DNA from: Roseateles noduli
Lineage (GTDB): Bacteria; Pseudomonadota; Gammaproteobacteria; Burkholderiales; Burkholderiaceae_C
Direction: 5' to 3'
Length of the DNA stretch: 64,000 nucleotides
Assembly: GCA_002205125.1 (NCBI GenBank)
Contig: NIOE01000010.1
Coordinates: forward strand, 248,001 to 312,000
Each line of letters starts with the position of its first letter. Within the stretch, counting starts at the first letter, position 1. Made by a program: the position numbers and the translations under genes. The notes under the pieces are model-generated. The model was given only the letters and a program-made list of their open reading frames with translations, was not told where the DNA came from and made no database searches. Shown one piece after another: positions 62,056 to 64,000 of the stretch.

Positions 62056-63183
62056 TCAACGCACGAAGCGGTTGCCTTCGCCCACGATGGACAGATCCGC
62101 GAAGTCCAGTCCGGAGTGGTCGGTCGGGCTGTAGCTGATCTCCAGGCCGCCGATGTTGACCTTCTGCATGTTCTCCAGCGTGTCGCGCAGCTTCTGGCGC
62201 GTCGGGTGCGGGCCGGCGCGGCGCAGTGCCTCCACCAGCACCTTCGCGCCGGCGAAGCCTTCGACCATGGCCGGCGTGATGTCCCCGTGCCCCTGCGCGG
62301 TGGACAGGGTCTGCGCCTCGGTCACGATGGCGGCATTGCGGGAACGCTCGTAGGGGAACACCTGCCCGACGATGATGCCGCGTGCGTTCTTGCCCAGCGC
62401 GGCGACGAAGCCCGACGAGGCGTTGTTGGACAGGGTCACGATCTGCACGCGCGAGCCGCTGTCGCGGATCGCGGCCACGCCGTCGACGACCGCCTGGCCC
62501 GAGCCCAGGAAGATCACCGCCTGCGCCGAGCTCGACTGCGTCTTGGCCACGGAGGCCTTGAAGTCCGGATGCGCGCGGTCGAACTTCTCCAGGAAGGCCG
62601 CCGTCTTGCCGACCGCGGCGAAGCCCGCCATCACGCCGACCACGGCGTCCGCGCCGAAGGAGTCGTCGACCTGGATGACGCCGATCTTCTCGATGCCGAT
62701 CAGGCTCAGGTGGCGGACCGCGCGTTCCGCTTCGCGCTGGTAGGTCGCCCGGACGTTGAAGAGCCACGGATGCACCGGCTTGTGCAGCGCCATCGCGCCG
62801 GTGGAGGGCGCGATCAGGGGCACGCGGTACTCGGTGAGCAGCGGCATGATGGCCTGGTTGTGCGGCGTGCCGCGCGTCAGGAACAGCGCCAGCACGTTGT
62901 CATTGACGATCAGCGTCTTCGCGTTCTCCGCCGCGAGCTTCGGATCGAACTTGTCGTCCAGCGAGATCAGCTTGATCTTCTCGCCGTGCACGCCGCCGGC
63001 CTTGTTGACCGAGTCGATGTAGAGCTTGGCGCCGTCGGTCGTTTCCTTGACGCTGGCCGCCACCGAACCCGTGAAGCCGGAAGTCTGGCCGATGAGCACC
63101 TCGGCGTGCGCGGTCGTCGCGGTCATCGCCGCGGTCATCGTGGCGAAGAGGAGGGAGAGCGTCAGCCCACAGAGAGTTCTCAC
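62056..63183 (-). CDS. ABC transporter substrate-binding protein, branched-chain amino acid type
   Basis: Periplasmic binding protein of the Leu/Ile/Val family (type I fold, Peripla_BP_6), about 375 residues. I start at GTG 63183, with AGGAA 6 nt upstream, giving the signal peptide RTLCGLTLSLLFATMTAAMT to AHA. Mature features are VLIGQTSGFTGSVAASVKE, NKAGGVHGEKIKLISLDDKFD (about 60-80) and PLLTEYRVPLIAPSTGA. No permease or ATPase gene is adjacent, so it is an orphan; such proteins can also serve as sensors. Longer frames upstream add non-signal sequence. Confidence 0.9.
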   Translation of the reverse strand: MRTLCGLTLSLLFATMTAAMTATTAHAEVLIGQTSGFTGSVAASVKETTDGAKLYIDSVNKAGGVHGEKIKLISLDDKFDPKLAAENAKTLIVNDNVLALFLTRGTPHNQAIMPLLTEYRVPLIAPSTGAMALHKPVHPWLFNVRATYQREAERAVRHLSLIGIEKIGVIQVDDSFGADAVVGVMAGFAAVGKTAAFLEKFDRAHPDFKASVAKTQSSSAQAVIFLGSGQAVVDGVAAIRDSGSRVQIVTLSNNASSGFVAALGKNARGIIVGQVFPYERSRNAAIVTEAQTLSTAQGHGDITPAMVEGFAGAKVLVEALRRAGPHPTRQKLRDTLENMQKVNIGGLEISYSPTDHSGLDFADLSIVGEGNRFVR

Positions 63184-63400
63184 GTGCGTTCCTGGCAGAA
63201 GGTTGAGGGCCGCCATGATCGGGCGAATGGCGACCGCGATCGTGGTCATCGCGCCACGCCGGTGCACTTGGGCGAACAACGGTGCGAAGCGCTGTGTCGA
63301 GGTGCGAAGCGCCGCATGACGGTGCCTCGATGGGCGGAATGTACTCAGATGTGGGAACACCGATTGCAGGGGCTTCCCGCATTTGGCGCCAGGAGTTCCA

Positions 63401-64000
63401 TTGAGTTACCCCGACATCGGATCCCACGGCGTGATCGGCAACCTGCGCACGACCGCGCTGGTGTGCACGGACGGCACGATCGACTTCTTCTGCTTCCCCC
63501 GCTTCGACTCGCCGAGCGTGTTCCTCTCCCTGCTGGATGAGCGGCGCGGCGGGCGCTTCAGCATCGGACCCGTGGACGGCGCCGGAATGCACACTCGGCA
63601 GATGTACCTGCCCGACACCAACGTGCTGCTGACCCGCCACATGTCGGCCGAGGGCCTGGTCGAGGTCATCGATTACATGCCGGTTCGAAAAAATGGTCCG
63701 CAGAGCGCCCTTGTGCGTCGGGTCCGTTGTATCCGCGGCGCGCAGCGCTTCGAGATGCGCTGCGAGCCGAAGTTCGATTACGGCCGCGCCGAATGCGAGG
63801 CCGAGGTCGGCGACGACGGCTTGCTGGCGTCGTTCACGATGGGGACGACGCCGGGTCCGATGCAACTGCGCAGCACGATGCCGCTGCAGGTCGACCGCGA
63901 CGACGTCGGCGCGGTGGTCGCCACGATGGACCTGACGGCGGGCGACGAGGTCGGCTTCGTCTTCGAATGCGTGATCGAGCGGCCGACCGACGACGAGGAT
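63401..64000 (+). CDS. Glycoside hydrolase family 15-like protein, N-terminal part
   Basis: The first 200 residues of a gene that runs off the right edge. It begins at TTG 63401 with AGGAG 6 nt upstream; no ATG is available. The sequence SYPDIGSHGVIGNLRTTALV, then DGTIDFFCFPRFDSPSVF, matches the N-terminal beta-domain of GH15 glucoamylase/trehalase-like proteins. The catalytic alpha-barrel lies beyond the window. It probably acts on alpha-glucans or trehalose, which fits with the pullulanase in region 3 (inference). Confidence 0.9.
   Translation, partial: MSYPDIGSHGVIGNLRTTALVCTDGTIDFFCFPRFDSPSVFLSLLDERRGGRFSIGPVDGAGMHTRQMYLPDTNVLLTRHMSAEGLVEVIDYMPVRKNGPQSALVRRVRCIRGAQRFEMRCEPKFDYGRAECEAEVGDDGLLASFTMGTTPGPMQLRSTMPLQVDRDDVGAVVATMDLTAGDEVGFVFECVIERPTDDED

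Overview
This window looks like a chromosomal segment of a high-GC betaproteobacterium, most likely in the order Burkholderiales (inference). The clues are the gene neighbourhoods map-glnD, hupB-tRNA-ppiD, earP-efp and ybgC-tolQRA, an arginine-32 type elongation factor P with its rhamnosyltransferase EarP, and a PEP-CTERM sorting signal. There is no rRNA, CRISPR array, prophage or recognisable insertion sequence. Both ends are cut inside genes: glnD at the left, a GH15 glycosidase at the right.

Region 1 (1-17.2 kb) is core: glnD, map and uppP; a TetR regulator, a Pcm-like methyltransferase and a TolC-type porin; yaaA, a prolyl-4-hydroxylase-like oxygenase, efp/earP, uvrC, a TonB_C-like lipoprotein, pgsA, hupB, tRNA-Val, ppiD and tRNA-His. 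Region 2 (17.3-27.6 kb) is a stress and sensing block: two histidine kinases, a Crp/Fnr regulator, a DUF892 ferritin-like protein, an esterase, a glycine-zipper protein, a large KatE-type catalase, a PAS coiled-coil protein and several small proteins. Region 3 (27.6-36.9 kb) holds a pullulanase lipoprotein followed by a PEP-CTERM protein, an AraC regulator, an unusual DUF4331-TPR fusion and a hybrid histidine kinase. Region 4 (37-47.5 kb) has a Fur-controlled siderophore receptor, an MFS exporter divergent from a TetR regulator, a coupled alkylation-repair operon (Ada/AlkA fusion, Ogt, EamA exporter), phosphomannomutase and WaaA.

Region 5 (47.5-50.7 kb) is visibly lower in GC and accessory. 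Next to a PH-domain protein lies a tight three-gene operon: an unrecognised protein, a cyclase-fold-like protein and a small two-helix membrane protein. It resembles nucleotide-signalling defence cassettes and is one of two candidates for an undescribed system. Region 6 (50.8-64 kb) carries an orphan GspE/PilB-like ATPase with four tandem N-terminal repeats, pcp, a bufferin-like RiPP pair, tolA-tolR-tolQ-ybgC, an aminotransferase, a GAF-PAS sensor, an amino-acid-type ABC binding protein and the start of a GH15 glycosidase. The RiPP pair is the second candidate: a reduced two-cysteine precursor overlaps a gene in which the MNIO enzyme (DUF692) and its partner (DUF2063) are fused.

Two patterns recur. 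At least ten genes have a -10-like hexamer 6-9 nt before the start codon and no Shine-Dalgarno sequence, which suggests leaderless or near-leaderless transcripts. Several genes carry imperfect 10-21 bp tandem duplications that begin at or just after the stop codon.
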